This document shows positions 11,997 to 19,460 of a DNA stretch of 64,000 nucleotides, piece by piece. The DNA lies in contig JAXLXI010000020.1 of NCBI GenBank assembly GCA_046328035.1, positions 1 to 64,000 of the forward strand, written 5' to 3'. The DNA is from JBGASG01 sp046328035 (GTDB lineage: Bacteria; Cyanobacteriota; Vampirovibrionia; Obscuribacterales; Obscuribacteraceae). Position numbers and translations under genes: made by a program. Below the pieces are notes generated by a model. That model did no database searches and was not told where the DNA came from. It was given only the letters and a program-made list of their open reading frames with translations. Positions within the stretch are counted from its first letter, which is position 1. Every line of letters starts with the position of its first letter.

Positions 11997-12021
11997 CGCT
12001 GCGCCGGGTCCCTGATTTTCT

Positions 12022-12140
12022 CTTAGGGCAAATCAACACTACTGTTGATTTTCACAAGCGGTGGAGGCGAAGACCTCAAAGGTTTCAAGCCAGTTGCTGC
12101 TCTCGAAGCTTTTTAAACAGAAGTGTTGATTTGTCCTAAG
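12022..12140. repeat. palindromic repeat element, copy A (119 bp between inverted ends)
   Basis: The outer ends, CTTAGGGCAAATCAACACT (12022-12040) and AGTGTTGATTTGTCCTAAG (12122-12140), are inverted repeats matching at 18 of 19 positions. Right after the left end comes a second, degenerate inward half (actgttgattttcacaag, 12041-12058), so the left side alone is also palindromic. The same half-site recurs at 26957-26975 and 55522-55559. The element lies just after the MFS gene and contains no open reading frame of note. It could be a terminator, a protein-binding repeat or a non-autonomous mobile element. Confidence 0.6.
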
Positions 12141-12251
12141 GGACGAATAGCCCCTCCCCAGCCAGAACAAATCGAAAAAATCTACGTCATCCACTCATAC
12201 GAAAAGATGGCACGACACACTGAGCCTATGTCGTGAGAAGGATGAAGCACT

Positions 12252-12746
12252 ATGACTGTGGATCGCGAAAACCTGCGAGATTGGGCTGCACTACTGGGCC
12301 GCATCGGTTTGTGCGCCATATTTCTGGTGAGCGCCTACACGAAGGTCACCGATTGGAACGGCATGCAGCATCTCATGGAAGAGCGCGGCATGCCATGGGT
12401 TTCATTCTTCTTGCTGGCGGCACTGCTTCTGGAGGGACTGGGTGCTGTGGCGGTCTTGTTGGGCTACAAAGCACGGCTGGGCGCGCTGGCGTTGGTAGTC
12501 TTTTTGGTGCCGACGACTTTTATTTTCCATAACTTCTGGACAATGCCTGCCGATCAGCAGGCACTACAGACGGTGATGTTTCTAAAGAACCTGGGCATCA
12601 TCGGGGGATTGCTCATGCTCGCCGCTAACGGCCCCGGACGTCTCAGCCTGGGCAGAGAAAGCACATCTGTTCAACAGTCAGGCTCCAGCAAAACTGCCGA
12701 GTCGCGACGAAACAAAACACCTGTGTGGTCGTCCAGCACACAATAA
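12252..12746 (+). CDS. DoxX-family membrane protein
   Basis: A 164-residue protein with four predicted membrane helices (about residues 14-32, 52-72, 78-96 and 110-125). It has the DoxX family pattern: GRIGLCAIFLVSAYTKVTDW at the first helix, then GLGAVAVLLGYKARLGALAL. DoxX-like proteins are small membrane proteins linked to quinone or thiol redox processes, but most lack a proven reaction. A ribosome site (gaagg at about 12238) stands before ATG 12252. A Ser/Thr-rich tail of about 40 residues follows the last helix. It is 18 bp upstream of a small secreted protein gene and probably in one transcript with it. Confidence 0.8.
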   Translation: MTVDRENLRDWAALLGRIGLCAIFLVSAYTKVTDWNGMQHLMEERGMPWVSFFLLAALLLEGLGAVAVLLGYKARLGALALVVFLVPTTFIFHNFWTMPADQQALQTVMFLKNLGIIGGLLMLAANGPGRLSLGRESTSVQQSGSSKTAESRRNKTPVWSSSTQ

Positions 12747-12764
12747 CACCCTCGGAGAATGACA

Positions 12765-13289
12765 ATGAAAACTCTCATACGCTCTCTGGCATTAGCCGGC
12801 ATTCTGGTGTCCAGCACCATGCCCGCTCATGCCGACGAGATCATCAAAACATACAGATATGCTGTCAACGGCGCGCCGCTCTCAGTCGGACACGTAGCCG
12901 TGGAAGACGCTCCGCTCACTAAGCAAGTCATCCGCGAAGAAGCAGCAGTCATCGAATCGCCAAGACCTCTGGTCGAAACACAAACGTCTGTCGTGGCGCA
13001 GAACGGCAAACTTGCTGAGACTCGCACCACGACCGTAACCAGCACCGGCCGCAGCATCGAGCCGACCGCCACGGTCGAACGCATCTTCAACGATCACAAC
13101 GAAGTGATGGTAAAAGAATTCCCTGGGCTGATGCCGGGTGACCAGGAAATGGTGCGTGAGTTCTCGGCAGTAGTCGAAGGCACGCAGTTGGGAAATCGCG
13201 AAGCCGCGCCGCCCGATGCGCGAACAGAAATGAACAAACCATACTGGCCGCTCTTCGATTACAGCGTATTCGACGATCGCGTGTATTAA
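12765..13289 (+). CDS. small secreted protein of unknown function
   Basis: About 174 residues with a clear Sec signal peptide (positively charged start, hydrophobic core LALAGILVSSTM, cleavage probably after AHA at about residue 23). The mature part is hydrophilic, rich in Val, Thr and Glu, and has no family I recognise. Two ATGs compete: the one at 12759 is only 1 nt after the Shine-Dalgarno ggag (12754-12757), so 12765, with 7 nt spacing, is the likely start. It follows the DoxX gene by 18 bp. Its stop overlaps the stop of the convergent trehalose-phosphatase-like gene. Confidence 0.75.
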   Translation: MKTLIRSLALAGILVSSTMPAHADEIIKTYRYAVNGAPLSVGHVAVEDAPLTKQVIREEAAVIESPRPLVETQTSVVAQNGKLAETRTTTVTSTGRSIEPTATVERIFNDHNEVMVKEFPGLMPGDQEMVREFSAVVEGTQLGNREAAPPDARTEMNKPYWPLFDYSVFDDRVY

Positions 13290-14101
13290 CCGACGCGCCG
13301 TGACTCGAGAATTTGCTCGAGCACGGCACGCAGCTCAAAAGGTGTGGAGAGCACGAAACGCGCGGCGGTGTCGTCTGGAGCGCCGACTTTGACACTGATG
13401 CCCTCGCGCTCGTTGACCCAGCGAAACGCGGCCTCGTCACCGGAGGTGTCGCCTCCAAAGATGTAAAATCGACCGGCATCCGCTGCCGACTCCGGACCGG
13501 GCTCGGTGTGCGCCGGTCCCAGGCGCGCGTCGATAGCCTGCAGCGCGTCACCCTTGTGCCAGTTTACTTTGGGCACGAATTCCCAGCTGGTCGGCATGGT
13601 GCGGCACTGCAGATGGTGCAATTGGGCGACCTCGGCAATGCGTTCCACGACATCGAATACGTAGGGTCTTTGATCGACCGGCACCGTGTGCCAGTGCAGG
13701 CACAACGACAGCCCATGGTCTTCGAGAATGGCTTTGTAGGGACTGGAAATCAGCGGTGCGAGGATATCTCGCAGGCGAGCTAATTCAGGTCCGAGGTCTA
13801 CGGCATCGGGATGCGCCAGGCGCTCGCCGCCGGGAAACTCGATTTCCAGACCATAGTTGCCGGCCAGAATCACCTTCGTATCGGGAAAGTCACCGCGCAA
13901 CCAGGCAAGCGAACGCGCACTGACCACACACACGGTCGTATGCGGTTGCTCGGCCAGATTGCGCAGCAGTGAATACAGCGCGGCATCTACCTTTGCATCT
14001 TCAGGGCGCTCGGCATAAGGCACCACTGTGCCGTCTCGATCCAACCCGATCAACAGCGGCCGATCCTGGGGGATGGCTGCAATCTCAGTCTGCAAAGTCA
14101 T
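13286..14101 (-). CDS. otsB: trehalose-phosphatase-like HAD hydrolase (OtsB type)
   Basis: A 271-residue HAD-superfamily phosphatase of the trehalose-6-phosphate phosphatase type. The nucleophile motif LDRDGT carries Asp21 and Asp23. Motif II is VVSARS, a conserved Lys precedes GDA (KGDALQAI), and the acidic motif is GDTSGDEAAF. OtsB proteins release phosphate from trehalose-6-phosphate, and relatives act on other glycosyl phosphates. The gene overlaps the preceding glycosyltransferase gene by the 4 bp ATGA (14098-14101), so translation is coupled. The partner is a GT4 enzyme and not a GT20 OtsA, so the real substrate may be a different disaccharide phosphate. The symbol is therefore tentative. 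Confidence 0.75.
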   Translation of the reverse strand: MTLQTEIAAIPQDRPLLIGLDRDGTVVPYAERPEDAKVDAALYSLLRNLAEQPHTTVCVVSARSLAWLRGDFPDTKVILAGNYGLEIEFPGGERLAHPDAVDLGPELARLRDILAPLISSPYKAILEDHGLSLCLHWHTVPVDQRPYVFDVVERIAEVAQLHHLQCRTMPTSWEFVPKVNWHKGDALQAIDARLGPAHTEPGPESAADAGRFYIFGGDTSGDEAAFRWVNEREGISVKVGAPDDTAARFVLSTPFELRAVLEQILESRRVG

Positions 14102-15168
14102 TTCTGTTCTTGAATCAGGCGCTCGTAGAGTCCGAAATAGGCATCAACCATGCGGCGCTTGCTGAACATCTCCGCACGCTTGCGACATGCCTGAGCGGAA
14201 ATTCCGCGTGTTTCCGGGAATCGCGCCACCAGGTCGTCGACGGTAGTACCAACGATGGCAGTTTCTTTGTCGGTGAGCAACTCCGGCACCGAGCCTCTTT
14301 TGAAAGCCAGGACGGGCGCGCCGGCAGCCAGGGCTTCCGCCATGACCAGTCCAAAAGGTTCCTCGAAGTTGATCGGATAAACGACTGCCACCGCCTCCTT
14401 ATACAGTCGAATCTTCTCGCCGTAGCTGACTTCGCCGATGAACTTGATGGTCGTGTTATCGAGTTGTGGTTTCACCTTCTGCTCGAAATAAACTTGATCG
14501 GCGCTGTCTACTTTGCCGGCAATCACCAGCGGCATATTGACCCGCTGGGCGAATTCGATGGCTTCCGCGGTGCCCTTATCCTGGCAGATGCGTCCGATGA
14601 AGAGCAGATTCTTGCGATCGCCGTCGTCGCCATTGGCATGACCACCGTTTTCGCCGGGCGAGGCGGCAAAGTCATTCGTGTCGATGCCGTTGTAAATGGT
14701 GGCAACATAATTGAGGTCATCCGGATAATTCAACTTTCTGTAGGCTTCGCTGATAGCCACATAGTTGAGATCTTTGTACGCCATGTAAATTGGCGCACAG
14801 TACTTCTTCACAGGGTTGTGGTTGGTGGTCACCATGGGAATGCGAAACTTCTCCGCCCAGGGCAGCGCCTGCCATCCCATGTGATTGTGCACGATATCAA
14901 ACTGGTCGACCATCTCGCGCAGGCGGGTAAGCGCCAGAATGTCGTAGGCTTGCCATCGCCGTTTCGGGATGTCATCCGCGGTGCGCAGAGGTTTATCGAC
15001 CACTGAGACCAGCCGCGCATCGGTACGCGAATCACCGCTCGCGAAGAGGGTTACTTCATGTCCTCTCTTGACCAGTTCTTCGGTCAGCAAGCTGACCACC
15101 AGCTCCGTACCACCATAGCCATCCGGCGGTACTTTTTCCACATTTCCGGCCAGTTGCGCGATGCGCAT
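14098..15168 (-). CDS. glycosyltransferase family 4
   Basis: A 356-residue GT-B glycosyltransferase. The N-terminal half has the GT4 glycine-rich entry GGTELVVSLLTEEL after a Rossmann strand. The middle contains NGIDTNDF, and FIGRICQDKG opens the nucleotide-sugar domain. The C-terminal E-x7-E signature is EEPFGLVMAEALAAG. These enzymes transfer sugar from a nucleotide donor in the cytoplasm, with retention. The start ATG has a good ribosome site (aggag, 9 nt). It lies between a debranching enzyme gene (18 bp gap) and an OtsB-like phosphatase gene (4 bp overlap). A synthase plus phosphatase pair making a storage or osmolyte sugar is a reasonable inference. Confidence 0.85.
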   Translation of the reverse strand: MRIAQLAGNVEKVPPDGYGGTELVVSLLTEELVKRGHEVTLFASGDSRTDARLVSVVDKPLRTADDIPKRRWQAYDILALTRLREMVDQFDIVHNHMGWQALPWAEKFRIPMVTTNHNPVKKYCAPIYMAYKDLNYVAISEAYRKLNYPDDLNYVATIYNGIDTNDFAASPGENGGHANGDDGDRKNLLFIGRICQDKGTAEAIEFAQRVNMPLVIAGKVDSADQVYFEQKVKPQLDNTTIKFIGEVSYGEKIRLYKEAVAVVYPINFEEPFGLVMAEALAAGAPVLAFKRGSVPELLTDKETAIVGTTVDDLVARFPETRGISAQACRKRAEMFSKRRMVDAYFGLYERLIQEQK

Positions 15169-15186
15169 GGAATCAATCTCCTGATC

Positions 15187-17625
15187 TCAACTTTCAATAA
15201 TCACTTTGAGTTTGCCGCTCTTATGAAGCACCTTGCAGGCGGTGAATCCGTCTTGAGCGGTAAACAAAAGATCAACGACCGCAGACCCTACCCTCAGCCC
15301 GGTCAACGTGACTCTATTGAGCCAGGGCGGCAGGCTGGGTTCGACGATGCGCAGGGTCTGGCGCAGTGCATCAGGTTGCATGTTGAGGCAGACCTTCAGC
15401 ATCTGGAACATAGATCCGGCTGCCCAGGCTTGCGGCGAGCACGATACCGGATAATCAATCGGCTTGAAGGAGTTATTGCGGTCGAAGCCGCAAAACAATT
15501 CAGGCAATCGGAAATCCGGTTCAAACTGAGCCGCCTCCAGCATGCCGCGCAACACATCGTGCGCGTCCTGAGTTCTGCCGATGCGACGCAATCCTTCGAC
15601 GATGATGGCGTTGTCGTGCGGCCATATAGAACCGTTGTGATAACTCATCGGGTTGTATTTTGGCACCGCCCGCGATAGCGTGCGGATGCCCCAACCGGAA
15701 TGCATGTCCGTATCCACCAGGCGATCTGCTACCAGATGCGCCCGGTCATCATCGAGGATGCCGCTGAACAGGCAGTGCCCAGGGTTGCTGCTCACCACCT
15801 GGCATTGCTCGCCGTGTCCATCGAGAGCCAGCGCGACAAACTTTTCCGACTCCATCCAGAAGTCTCGATTAAATCGTTCCTTCAATTTGCGAGCGTCACT
15901 GCGCAGTTTGTTGGCGAGCGGATCATATCCAAGTGTCTGAGCGATGCGCGCCACCTCCACCCAGGCGGCATAAAGATATGCCTGAGGCTCGCAGAGCGCA
16001 ATCGGCTGGTCCGCCAGACGCCCGTCGGCGTGCATAGTGGAGTCGCCGGAGTCTTTCCATCCCTGGTTGATCAAACCATCAGGGCATTCAGTGCGATAAG
16101 TCAAATATCCACGCTCGTCCAGGGAATTCGACAGCCAGTCGAGAGCCATACGCACAGCCGGCCAGAGACGACGAATCATCTCCATGTCGCCCGACCAGTC
16201 GAAATACTGGCACAGGACATAGAGCCATAGCTGCGTCGCATCGATCGTCCCATAGTAGGGAACGTGCGGAATTGCTTTGCGCCGTGCCAGTTCGCCGACG
16301 CGCAACTCGTGCAGAATGCGCCCCGGTTCTTCCTGCGTGGCGGGATCAAATTTCATGCCCTGATACGCTGCCAGCACGTCTATCGATTCTCGCGCCATGT
16401 CGGGAAGAAACGGCAATATCTGCCAGGCAGTAATCGCGCTGTCTCGCCCGAAGAGAGCGCAATACCAGGGGACACCCGCCGAAATGCCGTAGCCTTTGGG
16501 AGTCGGCTGTCGCAATATAAAGAGGTCGCGATAAGACCGTTCCAGCGTCAAGTCGAATAGTCGGTGACTGGTATCAAATCGGCTGCCGCGGTTGCACCAA
16601 TCGCGGTATCGCGTTTCGGCGCTCTTGCCAGCTTCAGCAAAACCGGTGCGCCTTGAATCCGGAGCCGACACCTGTCCGTCCCAGCGGGTCGTGAAGCAAA
16701 TCTGAAATTCGCGCGTCTGGCGCGGCGGCACCACTAGTTTTATGATCACCTGTCCGTCGGTCACCGAATCTGGTTGTATGCCAAAAAACTCAACCACTGT
16801 TTCGACCAGGCAATCATCAAGCCCGCGATAAGCAAGGTAGATGCTGCGACCGTTTCTTCCCGCAACAGGCAGCATGCGGCGGCCGCGCTCCTGAATATTG
16901 AAACCGCGCACTTCGAAAATGTCGGCGAAGTCAGATTGGAAATTGAAGGTCAGCTCGATCTCCAGAGTTTCAGTATGGAAATTTGTGAGGACGAAGCGCT
17001 CCCACAGCAAGTCGGATAGCACCACTTCGCGCAGCACCGTCAGAACCTGCTGCGGCACGGTGTTGATTTGAGGGTTGGTGTATAAGAAGGTCCCCGTATA
17101 ACCCTCTTGAACAGCCTTCGAAAGCAGCGAGAGCGGAGCCCCATTTAATAAAAGCTCGTACTGGCTCAGGTGCCGCGTATCGTAGCGATAGTATCCGTAG
17201 CCCAGCGTGTTGCAAGCAGGAATCAAAGCCTCCTGGTCCATCACCAGAAAATGACTGCCGCTCTTCAACACGAGCCGCGGGTGTGCCGCATCGGTAAGAA
17301 CGAACGGCATGCCCTGGCACAGCGGTCGCGTGTCCGGTGTGTAGTCACAGGACCCATCTATAGATTCGTCTTCGGCAGCTGGCGGAGTTACAGGCGCCTG
17401 CGCATGAGCTGTTGCGGCTCCCTGAATGGCGCCCGCCGGTTGGTCCGGCGGCTGCACTGTCTGGTCGATGGGCTCGCCTTTGGGCTCCGGCGGCTTCTCC
17501 TGGGCACGCTTCGACTTGCCCTTGCCGGCAACTACATGGGGTACATTCATCTCGCCCATGTCCGTATTTCCTTGCTGTGGCTTAGAAGGTGATGGCTGCG
17601 AGGGCTGCAGAGGGTTCGCACTCAT
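15187..17625 (-). CDS. amylo-alpha-1,6-glucosidase / glycogen debranching-type enzyme
   Basis: An 812-residue protein. The first 100 residues are low-complexity (Pro, Gln, Lys). An N-terminal beta-rich GDE domain follows (about 110-330), with VLKSGSHFLVMD and GYYRYDTRHLS. The C-terminal (alpha/alpha)6 glycosidase domain (about 345-800) contains VPWYCALFGRDSAITAW, with the family acid at Asp, and later SYHNGSIWPHDNAII. Enzymes of this architecture remove alpha-1,6 branches or hydrolyse related glucosides. ATG 17625 gives the longest form; ATG 17559 has a better ribosome site (aagga, 9 nt) and removes 22 residues. It is first in a probable operon with the GT4 and OtsB-like genes. Confidence 0.85.
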   Translation of the reverse strand: MSANPLQPSQPSPSKPQQGNTDMGEMNVPHVVAGKGKSKRAQEKPPEPKGEPIDQTVQPPDQPAGAIQGAATAHAQAPVTPPAAEDESIDGSCDYTPDTRPLCQGMPFVLTDAAHPRLVLKSGSHFLVMDQEALIPACNTLGYGYYRYDTRHLSQYELLLNGAPLSLLSKAVQEGYTGTFLYTNPQINTVPQQVLTVLREVVLSDLLWERFVLTNFHTETLEIELTFNFQSDFADIFEVRGFNIQERGRRMLPVAGRNGRSIYLAYRGLDDCLVETVVEFFGIQPDSVTDGQVIIKLVVPPRQTREFQICFTTRWDGQVSAPDSRRTGFAEAGKSAETRYRDWCNRGSRFDTSHRLFDLTLERSYRDLFILRQPTPKGYGISAGVPWYCALFGRDSAITAWQILPFLPDMARESIDVLAAYQGMKFDPATQEEPGRILHELRVGELARRKAIPHVPYYGTIDATQLWLYVLCQYFDWSGDMEMIRRLWPAVRMALDWLSNSLDERGYLTYRTECPDGLINQGWKDSGDSTMHADGRLADQPIALCEPQAYLYAAWVEVARIAQTLGYDPLANKLRSDARKLKERFNRDFWMESEKFVALALDGHGEQCQVVSSNPGHCLFSGILDDDRAHLVADRLVDTDMHSGWGIRTLSRAVPKYNPMSYHNGSIWPHDNAIIVEGLRRIGRTQDAHDVLRGMLEAAQFEPDFRLPELFCGFDRNNSFKPIDYPVSCSPQAWAAGSMFQMLKVCLNMQPDALRQTLRIVEPSLPPWLNRVTLTGLRVGSAVVDLLFTAQDGFTACKVLHKSGKLKVIIES

Positions 17626-17871
17626 TAATTGTACTTCGCGGATTGACTGGGTGGACGCCTACATATGGATGAACTCAGCCGCTGGTTAGTTCCGGCTAAA
17701 TCACATGCCTCGTTACGAGGAAAACGAGAAAAGCCGCTTGCTCAACCATACCTGGCTCTCTCAGGAATCGATCAAATTTACGAAATCGGGGAACCATCCC
17801 TCCTGGCAGGCGTCGACCAACAGAACCGATAGACTTTGCGCATCTGCGCATGGACTCAGGTGGAGGGAGAC

Positions 17872-18390
17872 ATGCAAACAAGAGACGAACTGCTTCGATT
17901 TTTGACCGAAACAGAGATATTCGCGCCTGGTATGTTGCCAGGACAAGCTCACCATATGATCAGGTCGGTGGCGAGCAACCCGGAGACCCCCTGCCACATC
18001 TTGCAAAGGCTGGCGGACATGACCGGACAATGTGACCTGCTAGAAAGAGTTGCTGAAAATCCTAGTACACCAATAGAAGTCCTCGAGTGCCTCGCTCATA
18101 ACAGCGACCCGGCTGTGCGTGCTGCTGTAGCCGACAACGGCAATGTCCGCGTACAGACCCTGTGGGAGCTGGCTCATGACGAGAATCCGCAGGTACGATA
18201 CGAAATGGCCGAAAACCCGCGCGTCCCTAACGAAATTTTGGAGTTGCTGTCAGAGGACGACAATCCTTATGTATATACGCGCGCCAGAGAGACGTTGCAT
18301 CGAATCTACGACGAGCAGCGCAGCCCGAATGTCTTTGAAAGAGTCATAGATTGGGTGCGCGGCGGGCGCAAAATCCGCCGCACCAGTTGA
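17872..18390 (+). CDS. LRV/HEAT-like repeat protein A
   Basis: About 172 residues of tandem ~24-residue helical units of the leucine-rich-repeat-variant or HEAT-like kind. The recurring phrases are AENPSTPIEVLECLA, DPAVRAAVADN and NPQVRYEMAENP. The C-terminal cap DDNPYVYTRARETL is shared with three other genes of this window (33057, 38064 and 41455). There is no signal peptide or membrane segment, so a cytoplasmic protein-binding role is inferred. ATG 17872 is chosen because a strong ribosome site (ggaggg) stands 6 nt upstream. The in-frame ATG at 17836 has none. It is divergent from the debranching operon and near the giant hybrid kinase. Confidence 0.8.
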   Translation: MQTRDELLRFLTETEIFAPGMLPGQAHHMIRSVASNPETPCHILQRLADMTGQCDLLERVAENPSTPIEVLECLAHNSDPAVRAAVADNGNVRVQTLWELAHDENPQVRYEMAENPRVPNEILELLSEDDNPYVYTRARETLHRIYDEQRSPNVFERVIDWVRGGRKIRRTS

Positions 18391-18463
18391 GCTCATATGC
18401 GGAGAAACCTTGTTGAAGCACGACCGTCTTCGGGACTGTGGAGCTGACAAAGGGAACTACGAA

Positions 18464-18640
18464 ATGAGCACTAAGGACCTTGGCGGAAATGATCGCGTAA
18501 TCGACATCACGGCAAGACTCGCTGAGAAAGCCGGGAAAGTCGTGGCTCTGGCAGAAGCTCGGGACGCAAAAGAACAGGAAGTTACTTGTGAAGGTGGTGT
18601 GTGCCAACTCACCGCCTGGAAACCACGGAAGTCCGCGTAG
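18464..18640 (+). CDS. small hypothetical protein (58 residues)
   Basis: A short frame starting at ATG 18464 with an A/G-rich ribosome site (aaaggga) and ending at TAG 18640. It encodes a charged helix (ARLAEKAGKVVALAEARDAKEQ) followed by a short segment with two cysteines (CEGGVC). No family is recognised. It lies 73 bp after LRV protein A on the same strand and before a strong hairpin terminator, which supports a real transcript end. Coding status is likely but not certain. Confidence 0.5.
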   Translation: MSTKDLGGNDRVIDITARLAEKAGKVVALAEARDAKEQEVTCEGGVCQLTAWKPRKSA

Positions 18641-18691
18641 TTCTGTAGGTTGCATGCGAACCCCGCATAGACGAGAAAGACGAAGGGAAAA

Positions 18692-18721
18692 ACAAAGGGC
18701 GGTGTCAGCACCGCCCTTTGT
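18692..18721. terminator. bidirectional rho-independent terminator
   Basis: A perfect 13-bp stem (acaaagggcggtg / caccgccctttgt) with a 4-nt loop tcag sits between the convergent small gene (ends 18640) and the coiled-coil gene (ends 18761). On the minus strand it is followed by a T-run (gtttt). On the plus strand the T content is weaker. Confidence 0.85.
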
Positions 18722-18760
18722 CATTACTACTTTCACCCTCAAGACGCATCCACGACAGAT

Positions 18761-19231
18761 CTACTTGCGTTGATCGCGCGTGTCCTTTTTAGAGGCGCGT
18801 TTTTTCGCTGCGTCCTCCGCTTTCTTCTGCACTTCTTCCTTAAGAGTCTGAATCGATTCACGCAGACTCTGAAAGTTTTCCTTGTGAGTGGTCATGTCTT
18901 CCAGCGCCGCCTGGAATTCATCCGGCCTGGCGATAGAGCCAGAGCGAGCCGTTTTCACCAAGCCGCGCTCATCGCTGATCTGGTTTTGTAATTCGCCAAT
19001 TCGGTCTTGCAGCTTATCCACTTCGCGCTGCAGCGTTTCCAGTTCGTCTGCGACAGTAGCGCTGTAGATCAGTTCGGCCAGCTCATCTCGTCGCTTTTCG
19101 ATGGCTTCGCGTCTGGACTGGATTTCCAGACGTTCTTGCCCGAGATCGGTGCGCTTGGATTGTATATTGCGTCGGTCTTCTTGACCGGCTCCGTTGTTTG
19201 GTTGGTTTTGTTTCTTCTTATGTCCTGTCAT
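18761..19231 (-). CDS. coiled-coil protein of unknown function
   Basis: About 156 highly charged residues, nearly all helical, with long heptad patterns (for example VADELETLQREVDKLQDRIGELQNQI, described here as about residues 60-85) and a Lys/Arg-rich C-terminus. No signal peptide or known domain is seen. The longest frame begins at 19282, but ATG 19231 (MTGHKKKQ) is more plausible because the preceding residues are hydrophobic, lack a ribosome site and do not resemble the rest. It lies between a shared terminator downstream and the end of the giant hybrid kinase gene upstream, on the same strand as the kinase and 229 bp beyond its stop. Confidence 0.65.
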   Translation of the reverse strand: MTGHKKKQNQPNNGAGQEDRRNIQSKRTDLGQERLEIQSRREAIEKRRDELAELIYSATVADELETLQREVDKLQDRIGELQNQISDERGLVKTARSGSIARPDEFQAALEDMTTHKENFQSLRESIQTLKEEVQKKAEDAAKKRASKKDTRDQRK

Positions 19232-19460
19232 AGCAAAAGCTCTCGCAAATCCAAAAATGCAATACAGCGTGATCTGGTTCACATTCAGCCAGTAGCTATT
19301 TTAAGTAAGGCAGGTGCGTGAATTACATTTACCAAGTCTGAAAAGTCTCAAAACTTTCATAGCTGGTGTGTTAAGTCGACATTTTCAATTCCAAGTTCCT
19401 GGACAAGAAACGACTACCCATGCGGGTAGTCGTTCCTGATTTCAGTGACTGGGTGACTGT

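Noticed and set aside
13969..15006. 345-codon plus frame over the glycosyltransferase gene
   Set aside because: Opposite strand clearly encodes a GT4 enzyme with all motifs; the plus frame has none.
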